From: Cryptomeria japonica
Lineage: Eukaryota; Streptophyta; Pinopsida; Cupressales; Cupressaceae
Length of the DNA stretch: 41,500 nucleotides
Assembly: GCF_030272615.1 (NCBI RefSeq)
Contig: NC_081413.1
Coordinates: 445,526,038 to 445,567,537 of the forward strand
Direction of reading: 5' to 3'
Shown here: in pieces, positions 1 to 10,200 of the stretch
Numbering within the stretch: the first letter of the stretch is position 1
Layout of the letters: every line of letters begins with the position of its first letter
The notes under the pieces: generated by a model
Databases searched by the model: none
What the model was told of the DNA's origin: nothing
Seen by the model: only the letters and a program-made list of their open reading frames with translations
Translations under genes and position numbers: made by a program

Positions 1-39
1 CCCCCCCCGTCCCTCTCAGTATCTTTGGGAATCCTAACA
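1..39 (+). repeat. 3' end of an LTR (element A family), cut by the window start
   Basis: The sequence matches the last 39 bases of the LTRs ending at 2931, 5823 and 8717: a C-run, then CTCAGTATCTTTGGGAATCC and CTAACA. It is followed immediately by ATTGGTATCAGAGC, the primer-binding site. The tandem array therefore continues to the left of the window. Confidence 0.9.
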
Positions 40-41
40 AT

Positions 42-53
42 TGGTATCAGAGC
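42..53 (+). other. Primer-binding site, tRNA-iMet type (first of four direct copies)
   Basis: TGGTATCAGAGC lies two bases after the LTR end CTAACA. It is the usual plant Ty1/copia primer site, complementary to the 3' end of initiator-Met tRNA. The same 12-mer recurs at 2934-2945, 5826-5837 and 8720-8731. Only the last belongs to an element whose two LTRs and target duplications can be seen. Confidence 0.9.
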
Positions 54-110
54 TTGGTCCTCTATTTTCAAAAGCCTAATAGCTTGAGGAAGTTTCTAAC
101 ATTGAAAGAG

Positions 111-248
111 ATGGAAAACTTGAGGAAGCAACTAGAAACATCTCTTGCAGACTATAATGCAGAAAAGTTGAAGAATATGAAACTTGAAGATAATCTGAAG
201 GTTACATAGGAAATCATTCAAGGACTTCAAAAAAATATCACTATTGCT
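111..248 (+). pseudogene. gag 5' fragment, array unit boundary
   Basis: An ATG at 111 opens a lysine/glutamate-rich coiled-coil segment beginning MENLRKQLETSLADYN. It matches the gag start of element A at 8789 but has an in-frame TAG at 207. Homology to element A gag stops at about 248 (ATTGCT) and gypsy pol sequence follows, so this is a recombination junction and not a fused gene. The same fragment and junction recur at 3003-3140 and 5895-6032. Confidence 0.75.
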
Positions 249-1691
249 GCACAGGATGATCTGACGGTTGCACAGGAAAACAGAGCAACAGATGTTGTGG
301 CCATCTCGGCATCTATACCTGAGTTATAAGAATCTAATTTTCCCTTTGAATTCGTGGTGGAAGAGCTACGTTACCCTGCCTATGATTCTCCTGAGTCCCA
401 CATAGTCTTTTCTATTATTTGACATGACTCATCTCAATATAACCACATTTACTCTTATCTGTGTGACCAAATTATTCCAGAAAATCTTACTCGTAATGAG
501 AAAATGAACCTAACTCGAAATGCTTCACAGTATGTCATCATTGCTAACGATTTGTTTAGGCAAAGTTTGGATGGTACATTTATTAGGTGTCTATAAATTG
601 AAGAGTCTAAAAATGCATTATCGGAAGTCCATGAAGGTATTTGTGGATCTAATTCGAATGGTCATACTTTAGCTCAAAAACTACTAAGGGATGGCTACTA
701 CTAGCCAGACATGGAGAAGGATGCTATAAAGTTTTCTAAAACTTGTGAAAAATGTCAGCTACATGGAAATCTCATACATGCTCCAACAAGGGATCTCATA
801 CCCTTCATCATACATTGCCCTCTTCAGCAATGGGCCTTTGATCTCATTGGTCAAATCTATCCTGCATCATCCAATAGACACAAGTTTATCATAACTGCCA
901 CTGAGTACTTCACTAAGTGGGTAGAAGTGGTTCTGCTCATCAAAGAAACTGGTAAACAAGTAGCTCTGTTTACTCTAAACCATATCATTTGTAGGTATGG
1001 GATACCTTCGTCCATCATGATTGATAATGGAGGACAATTCAAGAATAAAGATCTGGATGAGCTCTGTGAGAAATTGAAAATTAAACAACACTATTCATCT
1101 GTATATTACCCTCAAGGTAATGGACAAGTTGAGGCATCTAACAAAAACCTATTGACTATCTTACATAGAACAGTAAACAAATCTGGGAAGGATTGGCATC
1201 TGCAGCTCAATCCTACATTATGGGCTTACAAAACAAGTATCAGAACACCTACTGGGGCTACACCTTTCTCTTTGGTGTATGGGTCTAAAGCAGTATTACC
1301 TATTGAAGCAGAAATACCATCTCTAAGAGTTTGTTTGCAAGGTCTTGTTACTGATGAAGACTATAGGATATCTAGATTGCAAGAACTTGAATTTCTAGAT
1401 TAACGTTGGCAAGTGGTGTTTGATCATCTTAGAGTGTATCAAAAGAGAATATCCAGAGGATATAACAAGAAGGTTCGACAAAGAGAATTTCAGGTTGGTG
1501 ACCTAGTTCTGAGAGAAAATCCTAAAAATAAATAGTTTTGAGACAACAAAGGGAAGTTTGAACCCAACTGGTTGGGTCCCTACATTGTTACTACAGTATT
1601 TGGCTCTGGTGCCTATCAGCTCTCAACATCGGAAGGAGAACAACTCCATGAATCAATTAACACCATCAATTTGAATAAATTCTTCACTTAG
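249..1691 (+). pseudogene. Ty3/gypsy pol fragment: RNase H tail and integrase, unit 1
   Basis: Integrase joins retroelement cDNA to the host genome. One frame runs from 249 to the TAG at 1689. It begins with an RNase H tail (NRATDVVAISASIPEL), then the zinc-binding N-terminus (VHEG...H...TCEKCQ), then the catalytic core with D in FDLIG, D in IMIDNGG and E in YPQGNGQVEAS (DD35E-type spacing), and ends with a GPY/F module (NWLGPYIVTTVFGSGAYQL). That order is typical of Ty3/gypsy. In-frame stops lie at 327, 420, 594, 702, 1401, 1533 and 1539, but I see no frameshift. The longest open piece is 711-1403. Protease and reverse transcriptase are absent, because homology to gag begins directly upstream. 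This is a dead fragment. Confidence 0.9.
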
Positions 1692-2179
1692 TATTCTCTG
1701 CTTCAGCAACCTATACAGCTGAAAAAGTCCTTAAAAAAATCAAAAAAATCATAGTATCCTAAAAAATACCAAAAACATCATAAAAAGTCCTTAAAAAAAG
1801 AAAAAAAAAAAGGGAAAAAAGAAAAAAAAATACCCTATTGAAAACCTAGTAAACAGGCACCTTGGTAAAAAAAAAAAGGAATCTTTGTGAAGTAGGTGAA
1901 AACATGGTAAACAGGCACCTCTTGTACTCAACACATGATCTATCAACACAATGTTGGTATTTCTCGCTTTCATGTATCTTTATTATCACTTGTACATATA
2001 TTTCAATCACTTTTGTGACATCCTGGCTCATTGGAACCCTCATGGCTTGAAACTGATCAATGTCTTAGTCTTAGTTTAATCAATAGAGCATATTATATGT
2101 CCTAACCAATATTAACCAAGTCATCTTTCCATCAGTTAAACCTAGTCGTCCACTTTGAGTCAGTCACCTATCTCCTAAC
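1692..2179 (+). other. Gypsy 3' noncoding leader, A-rich, with a short direct repeat
   Basis: This stretch has no gene. It holds long A-runs (about 1735-1830 and 1866-1880) and GTAAACAGGCACCT repeated about 60 bp apart (about 1850 and 1908). It ends in CTCCTAAC at the LTR border. Equivalent stretches lie at 4584-5071 and 7474-7965. The final CTAAC is the left target-site duplication of element A, copied into every unit. Confidence 0.7.
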
Positions 2180-2931
2180 TATTGGCAAATGCACACTCCA
2201 ATGAGAAATTATAGGTGATTGAAGGTATTGTCATTGATGGCAACCTTACAATCATATAATACTAGCATACACTGGCATCCGCATACATTCACCGGCATCG
2301 AAAAGATTGATCACTGGCATCCTGGCTGACAAGATTTTATTTATTGTATTTTGTATTTAATTATAGAATCTTTTTGTAAGCTGAAAATGCAAGTTGTAAT
2401 CTGACTCATATAAGTATGAGCTCTTGTAAATCATTTAGTAGAAGTGGATATGGTTAGACTAAGGCAGAGTTTGGAATAGGGTTTTGGAAGTTATAGAGCT
2501 TAAACAGGTATTGGATCTGGCATAGCAGATGCCCTTTTGTAGCAGTACATGACATTGGATTTTCATAATCCACTTTTGTAACTTAGTGAGACTTCTCTTT
2601 TTGTATTTAAGCAGTGAGCTTTAGGCAGTTGGCCTTCCTACATGTGTAGGCTCCTATTGTAATAGTTATATTCACTTATTGTCCAGTAAGAAAATATTGT
2701 GGGTCACAAATCCCACCGAGGTTTTTCCCACATCGGGTTTCCTCATTAAAAATATTGTGTTATGGTGTACCTTTTATGTTATGTTTATTATTCTTATTTA
2801 CTGCATTAATTCTTGTTTACTGGTACCTAGTTTTGGAATGCGTTTCATTTAATAAGTTAAGAAAATCCATTAACTGGCAAGATACTGATTCACCCCCCCC
2901 GTCCCTCTCAGTATCTTTGGGAATCCTAACA
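2180..2931 (+). repeat. LTR of the element A family, array copy 1 (752 bp)
   Basis: It starts TATTGGCAAATGC (a mutated TGTTGGCAAATGC) and ends GGGAATCCTAACA. Internal landmarks are a TATA-like TATTTAAG at 2604-2611, an R/U5 hairpin near 2673, GTGGG...CCCAC just after it, and a C-run near the end. The next copy, 2892 bp on, carries the same mutated TA start, so this mutation preceded the most recent duplication. Confidence 0.88.
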
Positions 2932-3002
2932 ATTGGTATCAGAGCTTGGTCCTCTATTTTCAAAAGCCTAATAGCTTGAGGAAGTTTCTAACATTGAAAG
3001 AG

Positions 3003-3140
3003 ATGGAAAACTTGAGGAAGCAACTAGAAACATCTCTTGCAGACTATAATGCAGAAAAGTTGAAGAATATGAAACTTGAAGATAATCTGAAGGTTACATA
3101 GGAAATCATTCAAGGACTTCAAAAAAATATCACTATTGTT
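3003..3140 (+). pseudogene. gag 5' fragment, end of unit 1
   Basis: This is the same coiled-coil start as at 111, with the identical in-frame TAG at 3099. It joins gypsy pol at about 3140/3141. Confidence 0.7.
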
Positions 3141-4583
3141 GCACAGGATGATCTGAAGGCTGCATAGGAAAATAGAGCAACAGATGTTGTGGCCATCTTG
3201 GCGTCTATACCTGAGTTATAAGAATCTAATTTTCCCTTTGAATTCCTGGTGGAAGAGTTATGTTACCCTGCCTATGATTCTCCTGAGTCCCAAATAGTCT
3301 TTTTTATTATTTGACATGACTCATCTCAATATAACCACATTTACTCTTATCTGTGTGACCAAATTATTCTAAAAAATCTTACCCGTAATGAGAAAATGAA
3401 CCTAACTCGAAATGCTTCACAGTATGTCATCATTGCTAACGATTTGTTTAGGCAAAGTTTGGATGGTACATTTATTAGGTGTCTATAAATTGAAGAGTCT
3501 AAACATGCATTATCGGAAGTCCATGAAGGTATTTGTGGATCTCATTCGAATGGTCATACTTTAGCTCAAAAACTACTAAGGGATGGCTACTACTAGCCAG
3601 ACATGGAGAAGAATGCTATAAAGTTTTCTAAAACTTGTGAAAAATGTCAGCTACATGGAAATCTCATACATGCTCCAACAAGGGATCGCATACCCTTCAT
3701 CATACATTGCCCTCTTCAGCAATGGGCCTTTGATCTCATTGGTCAAATCTATCCTGCATCATCCAATAGACACAAGTTTATCATAACTGCCACTGAGTAC
3801 TTCACTAAGTGGGTAGAAGTGGTTCTGCTCATCAAAGAAACTGGTAAACAAGTAGCTCTGTTTACTCTAAACCATATCATTTGTAGGTATGGGATACCTT
3901 CGTCCATCATGATTGATAATGGAGGACAATTCAAGAATAAAGATCTGGATGAGCTCTGTGAGAAATTGAAAATTAAACAACACTATTCATCTGTATATTA
4001 CCCTCAAGGTAATGGACAAGTTGAGGCATCTAACAAAAACCTATTGACTATCTTACATAGAACAGTAAACAAATCTGGGAAGGATTGGCATCTGCAGCTC
4101 AATCCTACATTATGGGCTTACAAAACAAGTATCAGAACACCTACTGGGGCTACACCTTTCTCTTTGGTGTATGGGTCTAAAGCAGTATTACCTATTGAAG
4201 CAGAAATACCATCTCTAAGAGTTTGTTTGCAAGGTCTTGTTACTGATGAAGACTATAGGATATCTAGATTGCAAGAACTTGAATTTCTAGATTAACGTTG
4301 GCAAGTGGTGTTTGATCATCTTAGAGTGTATCAAAAGAGAATATCCAGAGGATATAACAAGAAGGTTCGACAAAGAGAATTTCAGGTTGGTGACCTAGTT
4401 CTGAGAGAAAATCCTAAAAATAAATAGTTTTGAGACAACAAAGGGAAGTTTGAACCCAACTGGTTGGGTCCCTACATTGTTACTACAGTATTTGGCTCTG
4501 GTGCCTATCAGCTCTCAACATCAGAAGGAGAACAACTCCATGAATCAATTAACACCATCAATTTGAATAAATTCTTCACTTAG
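3141..4583 (+). pseudogene. Ty3/gypsy RNase H tail and integrase, unit 2
   Basis: It has the same domain order and the same seven in-frame stops as unit 1, shifted by 2892. The open stretch 3603-4295 differs from unit 1 by only two residues that I can see (MEKN for MEKD, TRDR for TRDL). The first ~460 bp instead match unit 3 and differ from unit 1, for example in CAAATAGTC and CTCATTCGAATGG. The type of sequence switches near 3600, which marks an exchange breakpoint. DD35E residues and the GPY/F module are present, but the reading frame is broken. Confidence 0.9.
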
Positions 4584-5071
4584 TATTCTCTGCTTCAGCA
4601 ACCTATACAGCTGAAAAAGTCCTTAAAAAAATCAAAAAAATCATAGTATCCTAAAAAATACCAAAAACATCATAAAAAGTCCTTAAAAAAAGAAAAAAAA
4701 AAAGGGAAAAAAGAAAAAAAAATACCCTATTGAAAACCTAGTAAACAGGCACCTTGGTAAAAAAAAAAAGGAATCTTTGTGAAGTAGGTGAAAACATGGT
4801 AAACAGGCACCTCTTGTACTCAACACATGATCTATCAACACAATGTTGGTATTTCTCGCTTTCATGTATCTTTATTATCACTTGTACATATATTTCAATC
4901 ACTTTTGTGACATCCTGGCTCATTGGAACCCTCATGGCTTGAAACTGATCAATGTCTTAGTCTTAGTTTAATCAATAGAGCATATTATATGTCCTAACCA
5001 ATATCAACCAAGTCATCTTTCCATCAGTTAAACCTAGTCGTCCACTTTGAGTCAGTCACCTATCTCCTAAC

Positions 5072-5823
5072 TATTGGCAAATGCACACTCCAATGAGAAA
5101 TTATAGGTGATTGAAGGTATTGTCATTGATGGCAACCTTACAATCATATAATACTAGCATACACTGGCATCCGCATACATTCACCGGCATCGAAAAGATT
5201 GATCACTGGCATCCTGGCTGACAAGATTTTATTTATTGTATTTTGTATTTAATTATAGAATCTTTTTGTAAGCTGAAAATGCAAGTTGTAATCTGACTCA
5301 TATAAGTATGAGCTCTTGTAAATCATTTAGTAGAAGTGGATATGGTTAGACTAAGGCAGAGTTTGGAATAGGGTTTTGGAAGTTATAGAGCTTAAACAGG
5401 TATTGGATCTGGCATAGCAGATGCCCTTTTGTAGCAGTACATGACATTGGATTTTCATAATCCACTTTTGTAACTTAGTGAGACTTCTCTTTTTGTATTT
5501 AAGCAGTGAGCTTTAGGCAGTTGGCCTTCCTACATGTGTAGGCTCCTATTGTAATAGTTATATTCACTTATTGTCCAGTAAGAAAATATTGTGGGTCACA
5601 AATCCCACCGAGGTTTTTCCCACATCGGGTTTCCTCATTAAAAATATTGTGTTATGGTGTGCCTTTTATGTTATGTTTATTATTCTTATTTACTGCATTA
5701 ATTCTTGTTTACTGGTACCTAGTTTTGGAATGCGTTTCATTTAATAAGTTAAGAAAATCCATTAACTGGCAAGATACTGATTCACCCCCCCCGTCCCTCT
5801 CAGTATCTTTGGGAATCCTAACA
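5072..5823 (+). repeat. LTR of the element A family, array copy 2 (752 bp)
   Basis: It is nearly identical to 2180-2931, including the mutated TATTGG start, and ends in CTAACA with a primer site at 5826-5837. It is preceded by CTAAC like the other copies, but nothing matching a separate target duplication lies downstream. It was therefore copied with its flank and did not insert independently. Confidence 0.88.
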
Positions 5824-5894
5824 ATTGGTATCAGAGCTTGGTCCTCTATTTTCAAAAGCCTAATAGCTTGAGGAAGTTTCTAACATTGAAAGAG

Positions 5895-6032
5895 ATGGAA
5901 AACTTGAGGAAGCAACTAGAAACATCTCTTGCAGACTATAATGCAGAAAAGTTGAAGAATATGAAACTTGAAGATAATCTGAAGGTTACATAGGAAATCA
6001 TTCAAGGACTTCAAAAAAATATCACTATTGTT
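5895..6032 (+). pseudogene. gag 5' fragment, end of unit 2
   Basis: This is the third copy of the gag start and gypsy pol junction, with the in-frame TAG at 5991. Confidence 0.7.
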
Positions 6033-7473
6033 GCACAGGATGATCTGAAGGCTGCATAGGAAAATAGAGCAACAGATGTTGTGGCCATCTTGGCGTCTAT
6101 ACCTGAGTTATAAGAATCTAATTTTCCCTTTGAATTCCTGGTGGAAGAGTTATGTTACCCTGCCTATGATTCTCCTGAGTCCCAAATAGTCTTTTTTATT
6201 ATTTGACATGACTCATCTCAATATAACCACATTTACTCTTATCTGTGTGACCAAATTATTCTAAAAAATCTTACCCGTAATGAGAAAATGAACCTAACTC
6301 GAAATGCTTCACAGTATGTCATCATTGCTAACGATTTGTTTAGGCAAAGTTTGGATGGTACATTTATTAGGTGTCTATAAATTGAAGAGTCTAAACATGC
6401 ATTATCGGAAGTCCATGAAGGTATTTGTGGATCTCATTCGAATGGTCATACTTTAGCTCAAAAACTACTAAGGGATGGCTACTACTAGCCAGACATGGAG
6501 AAGGACGCTATAAAGTTTTCTAAAACTTGTGAAAAATGTCAGCTACATGGAAATCTCATACATGCTCCAACAAGGGATCTCATACCCTTCATCATACATT
6601 GGCCTTTTCAGCAATGGGCCTTTGATCTCATTGGTCAAATCTATCCTGCATCATCCAATAGACACAAGTTTATCATAACTGCCACTGAGTACTTCACTAA
6701 GTGGGTAGAAGCGGTTCTGCTCATCAAAGAAACTGGTAAACAAGTAGCTCTGTTTACTCTAAACCATATCATTTGTAGGTATGGGATACCTTCGTCCATC
6801 ATGATTGATAATGGAGGACAATTCAAGAATAAAGATCTGGATGAGCTTTGTGAGAAATTGAAAATTAAACAACACTATTCATTTGTATATTACCCTCAAG
6901 GTAACGGACAAGTTGAGGAATCTAACAAAAACCTATTGACTATCTTACATAGAACAGTAAACAAATCTGGGAAGGATTGGCATCTGCAACTCAATCCTAC
7001 ATTATGGGCTTACAAAAAAGTATCAGAACACCTACTGGTGCTACACCTTTCTCTTTGGTGTATGGGTCTAAAGCAGTATTACTATTGAAGTAGAAATACC
7101 ATCTCTAAGAGTTTGTTTGCAAGGTCTTTTTACTGATGAAGACTATAGGATATCTAGATTGCAAGAACTTCAATTTCTACATTAACGTCGGCAAGTGGTG
7201 TTTGATCATCTTAGATTGTATCAAAAGAGAATATCTAGAGGATATAACAAGAAGGTTCGACAAAGAGAATTTCAGGTTGGTGAGCTAGATCTGAGAGAAA
7301 ATCCTAAAAATCAACAGTTTTGAGACAACAAAGGGAAGTTTGAACCCAACTGGCTGGGTCCCTACATCGTTACTATAGTATTTGGCTCTGGTGCCTATCA
7401 GCTCTCAACATCGGAAGGAGAACAACTCCATGAACCAATTAACACCATCAATTTGAATAAATTCTTCACTTAG
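6033..7473 (+). pseudogene. Ty3/gypsy RNase H tail and integrase, unit 3
   Basis: It is the most diverged of the three copies within the integrase. It shares the early stops (6111, 6204, 6378, 6486) but keeps CAACAG where units 1 and 2 read AAATAG, which shows that one shared stop arose by C to T. It also has private damage: single C deletions near 7017 (TACAAAAAAG) and 7081 (ATTACTATTG) shift the frame, so the open stretch from 6495 ends in unrelated residues at 7088. The active-site motifs IMIDNGG and YPQGNGQVEES and a GPY/F remnant remain readable. This is the host copy lying directly next to element A. Confidence 0.88.
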
Positions 7474-7965
7474 TATTCTCTGCTTCAGCAACCTATACAG
7501 CTGAAAAATTCCTTAAAAAAATCAAAAAAATCATATTATCCTGAAAAATACCAAAAACATCATAAAAAGTCCTTAAAAAAAGAAAAAAAAAAAAAAGGGA
7601 AAAAAGAAAAAAAAATGCCCTATTGAAAACCTAGTAAACAGGCACCTTGGTAAAAAAAAAAAAGGAATCTCTGTGAAGTAGGTGAAAACTTGGTAAACAG
7701 GTGCCTCTTGTACTCAACACATGATCTATCAACACAACATTGGCATTTCCCTCTTTCATGTATCTTTATTATCACTTGTACATATATTTCAATCACTTTT
7801 TTGACATCCTGGTTCATTGGAACCCTCATGGCTTGAAACTGATCAATGTTCTAGTCTTAGGTTAATCAATAGAGCATATTATATGTCCTAAGCAATATCA
7901 ACCAAGTCATCTTTCCATCAGTGAAACCTAGTCATCCACTTTGAGTCAGTCACCTATCTCCTAAC

Positions 7966-8717
7966 TGTTGGCAAATGCAGACTCCAATGAGAAATTATAG
8001 GTGATTGAAGGTATTGTCATTGATGGCAACCTTACAATCATACAATACCAGCATACACTGGCATCTACATACATTCACCGGCATCGAAAAGATTGATCAC
8101 TGGCATCCTGGCTGACAAGATTTTATTTATTGTATTTTTTATTTAATTATAGAATCTTTTTGTAAGCTGAAAATGCAAGTTGTAATATGACTCATATACG
8201 TATGAGCTCTTGTAAATCATTTAGTAGAAGTGGATATGGTTAGACTAAGGCAGAGTTTGGAATAGCGTTTTGGAAGTTATAGAGCTTAAACAAGTATTGG
8301 ATCTAGCATAGCAGATGCCCTTTTGTAGTAGTACATGACATTGGATTTTCATAATCCACTTTTGTAACTTAGTGAGACTTCTCTTTTTGTATTTAAGCAG
8401 TGAGCTTTAGGCAGTTGGCCTTCCTGCATGTGTAGGCCCCTATTGTAATAGTAATATTCACTTATTGTCCAGTAAGCAAATATTGTGGGTCACAAATCCC
8501 ACCGAGGTTTTTCCCACACCAGGTTTCCATATTAAAATTATTGTGTTATGGTGTGCCTTTTATGTTATGTTTATTGTTCTTATTTACTGCATTAATTCTT
8601 GTTTACCGGTACATAGTTTTGGAATGCTTTTCATTTAATAAGTTAAGAAAATCCATTAACTGGCAAGATACTGATTCACCCCCCCCGTCCCTCTCAGTAT
8701 CTTTGGGAATCCTAACA
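7966..8717 (+). repeat. 5' LTR of element A
   Basis: It starts TGTTGGCAAATG and ends GAATCCTAACA. A TATA-like TATTTAAG lies at 8390-8397, a likely R start follows, and an imperfect R/U5 hairpin comes next. It also serves as the LTR of array unit 3. Confidence 0.88.
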
Positions 8718-8719
8718 AT

Positions 8720-8731
8720 TGGTATCAGAGC
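8720..8731 (+). other. Primer-binding site of element A
   Basis: TGGTATCAGAGC lies two bases inside the 5' LTR and matches the initiator-Met tRNA type. Confidence 0.9.
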
Positions 8732-8788
8732 TTGGTCCTCTATTTTAAAAAGCCTAATAGCTTGAGGAAGATTCTAACATCGAAAGAG

Positions 8789-9858
8789 ATGGAAAACTTG
8801 AGGAAGCAACTAGAAACATCTCTTGCAGACTATAATGCAGAAAAGTTGAAGAATATGAAACTTGAAGATGATCTGAAGGCTGCACATAAAATCATTCAAG
8901 GACTTCAGAAAAATATCACTATTGCTAGGAACAAAAGAAGAGAACTTTCTGAGAATATGCAAAGTGATCATGATGAGAAAGAAACTCTTAATAACCTTAT
9001 GAAAAAACTGAGACAAGAAAATAGTACAATGAAGAATGAGAAGCAAGATATGACCATGAGATTTTGTAAAGACATTGAAGATAGAAAGAATAATGAAGAT
9101 TATCTGGCTAGAAGAATCAATGATGCTACAAATGAAAATATAAGACTCAGTCATGAGAATGATATGTTAAAAACAAATATGATACACTTGGAACATGATA
9201 AAACTAAAGTCATGAGACAAAAAGACTTCTTGGAAAATGAGTTGGCTAATGCAAATCAACACAAGGAGAAGTTCAAGAAAAGTTCAGAAGAATTTGATGA
9301 CATGCTGAAAAATCAGAAACCTAATGGTGACACTAATGGCCTTGGCTTTGATGTTGGTGAGAGCTCTTGTATCGCAAACACCCATGATCATAGTAAACCG
9401 GTAAGACAACCTAATGCTTATAAATTCAATGAAAAATGCTTTAGCTGTAACAAGTATGGTCATAGAGAAAATCAGTGTAGATCTAGAAACTATCAGAACA
9501 TCAATGCACCAACCAGTCAATGCTCTAAATGAAATAAAGTTGGTCATAATTGAGTAAATTGTAGAATGAATGTAAGATGTTATATTTGTGGAAGATTTGG
9601 ACACTTATCTAATCAATGGAGAACACATACCAGCATAGGATATGGAAAAGCTATTCAGAAAAACAATGTGACTTGTTATGCTTGTAACAAGATTGGACAC
9701 ATTGCAAAAATTTTTAGAAGACATCACCGACAAATAACAAAGGACCCAGTTTGAAAGGTAAAGAAAAGGTTGAAGAAGTAAAGCAAGAATTTTCAAAACA
9801 ATGGATTAGAAAGTCTGATATGAATGTTAGTGAAGCTATTCCTTCACCGATAGAATAG
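8789..9858 (+). pseudogene. gag-like protein with coiled coil and four zinc knuckles (element A)
   Basis: This is a probable nucleic-acid-binding structural protein. I start at the ATG at 8789, since the open frame upstream (from 8732) lies in the leader and is not shared. Residues 1 to about 185 are a charged coiled coil with no recognisable UBN2-type capsid domain. CCHC knuckles follow: CFSCNKYGHRENQC is intact, the second has both inner Cys codons as TGA, the third ends in Trp (SNQW) and the fourth in Phe (AKIF) in place of Cys. The element B copy has intact versions of the second and third, so four knuckles are ancestral. Stops fall at 9530 and inside knuckle two. A frameshift lies near 9720, and by comparison with B the end is the TAG at 9856. 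The ancestral protein had about 356 residues. Confidence 0.75.
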
Positions 9859-10200
9859 AGTATCACTCCACTGGTAGGAGATTCTTAATCTAACTGAGAA
9901 ATAATCCTTTGGGGGTATAGCAACAAATTGAAAAACATGCTAGTTTACCCTCGGTTGATGGTGAGAAGATGGATTACTTCCTTATTGGTAGATGAGTTAA
10001 GTTTTGACTTAATCAGCATACATTAAATGTGGTAGTTGAAGGAAATATCATTATAAAGCAAGTGTTTTGGCCCTTTTTCATTCACTAAGCACTCAAATCT
10101 CTAGAGAGCGTGAAATTCCAGAGCGAAGGCATCCATAGCAAAAAGTGAAGCAAATCATCCAAGAAAATCATCCTAAAGGTAGATTAAGGTATTTATAACT
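9859..10200 (+). promoter_or_regulatory. Leader between gag and ORF2 with a conserved TATA-like box
   Basis: No gene lies here. TTATAAA at 10051-10057 is followed by about 145 bp of A/C-rich leader up to the ORF2 ATG. Element B keeps the same arrangement, with TTATAAA at 30669-30675 on the minus strand, the following GTTTTGGC-type stretch, and GGTATTTATAA just before the ATG. Its position suits an internal promoter and 5' UTR for a separate ORF2 transcript. Promoter function is inferred from conservation and spacing only. Confidence 0.45.

Larger units (their letters stand above)
249..8926 (+). repeat. Tandem array, three units of 2892-2894 bp
   Basis: Units run 249-3140, 3141-6032 and about 6033-8926. 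Each holds a gypsy RNase H tail and integrase, an A-rich 3' leader, CTCCTAAC, an LTR of 752 bp, the primer site and a gag 5' fragment. At the end of unit 3 the gag fragment runs on without a break into full element A. The first 248 bases of the window are the tail of a fourth unit. Units 1 and 2 are nearly identical from about 700 onward, and units 2 and 3 are nearly identical in their first ~460 bp, so the array is a mosaic of unequal exchanges. Such an array could also be mis-sized by an assembler. Confidence 0.9.

Noticed and set aside
1791-1973. Phe-rich short frames in the A-rich leader (also at 4683-4865)
   Set aside because: They translate the complement of A-runs and are low-complexity artefacts.
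2180-7965. Reading the LTR-integrase-LTR strings as three independent short LTR elements
   Set aside because: No separate target duplications exist, CTAAC precedes every LTR but follows only the last one at 14625, and the internal stops and junctions are identical in all units. Tandem duplication explains this better.
8810-9154. 114-residue minus-strand frame opposite gag
   Set aside because: Complement of the gag coiled coil; hydrophobic composition follows from the opposite strand.
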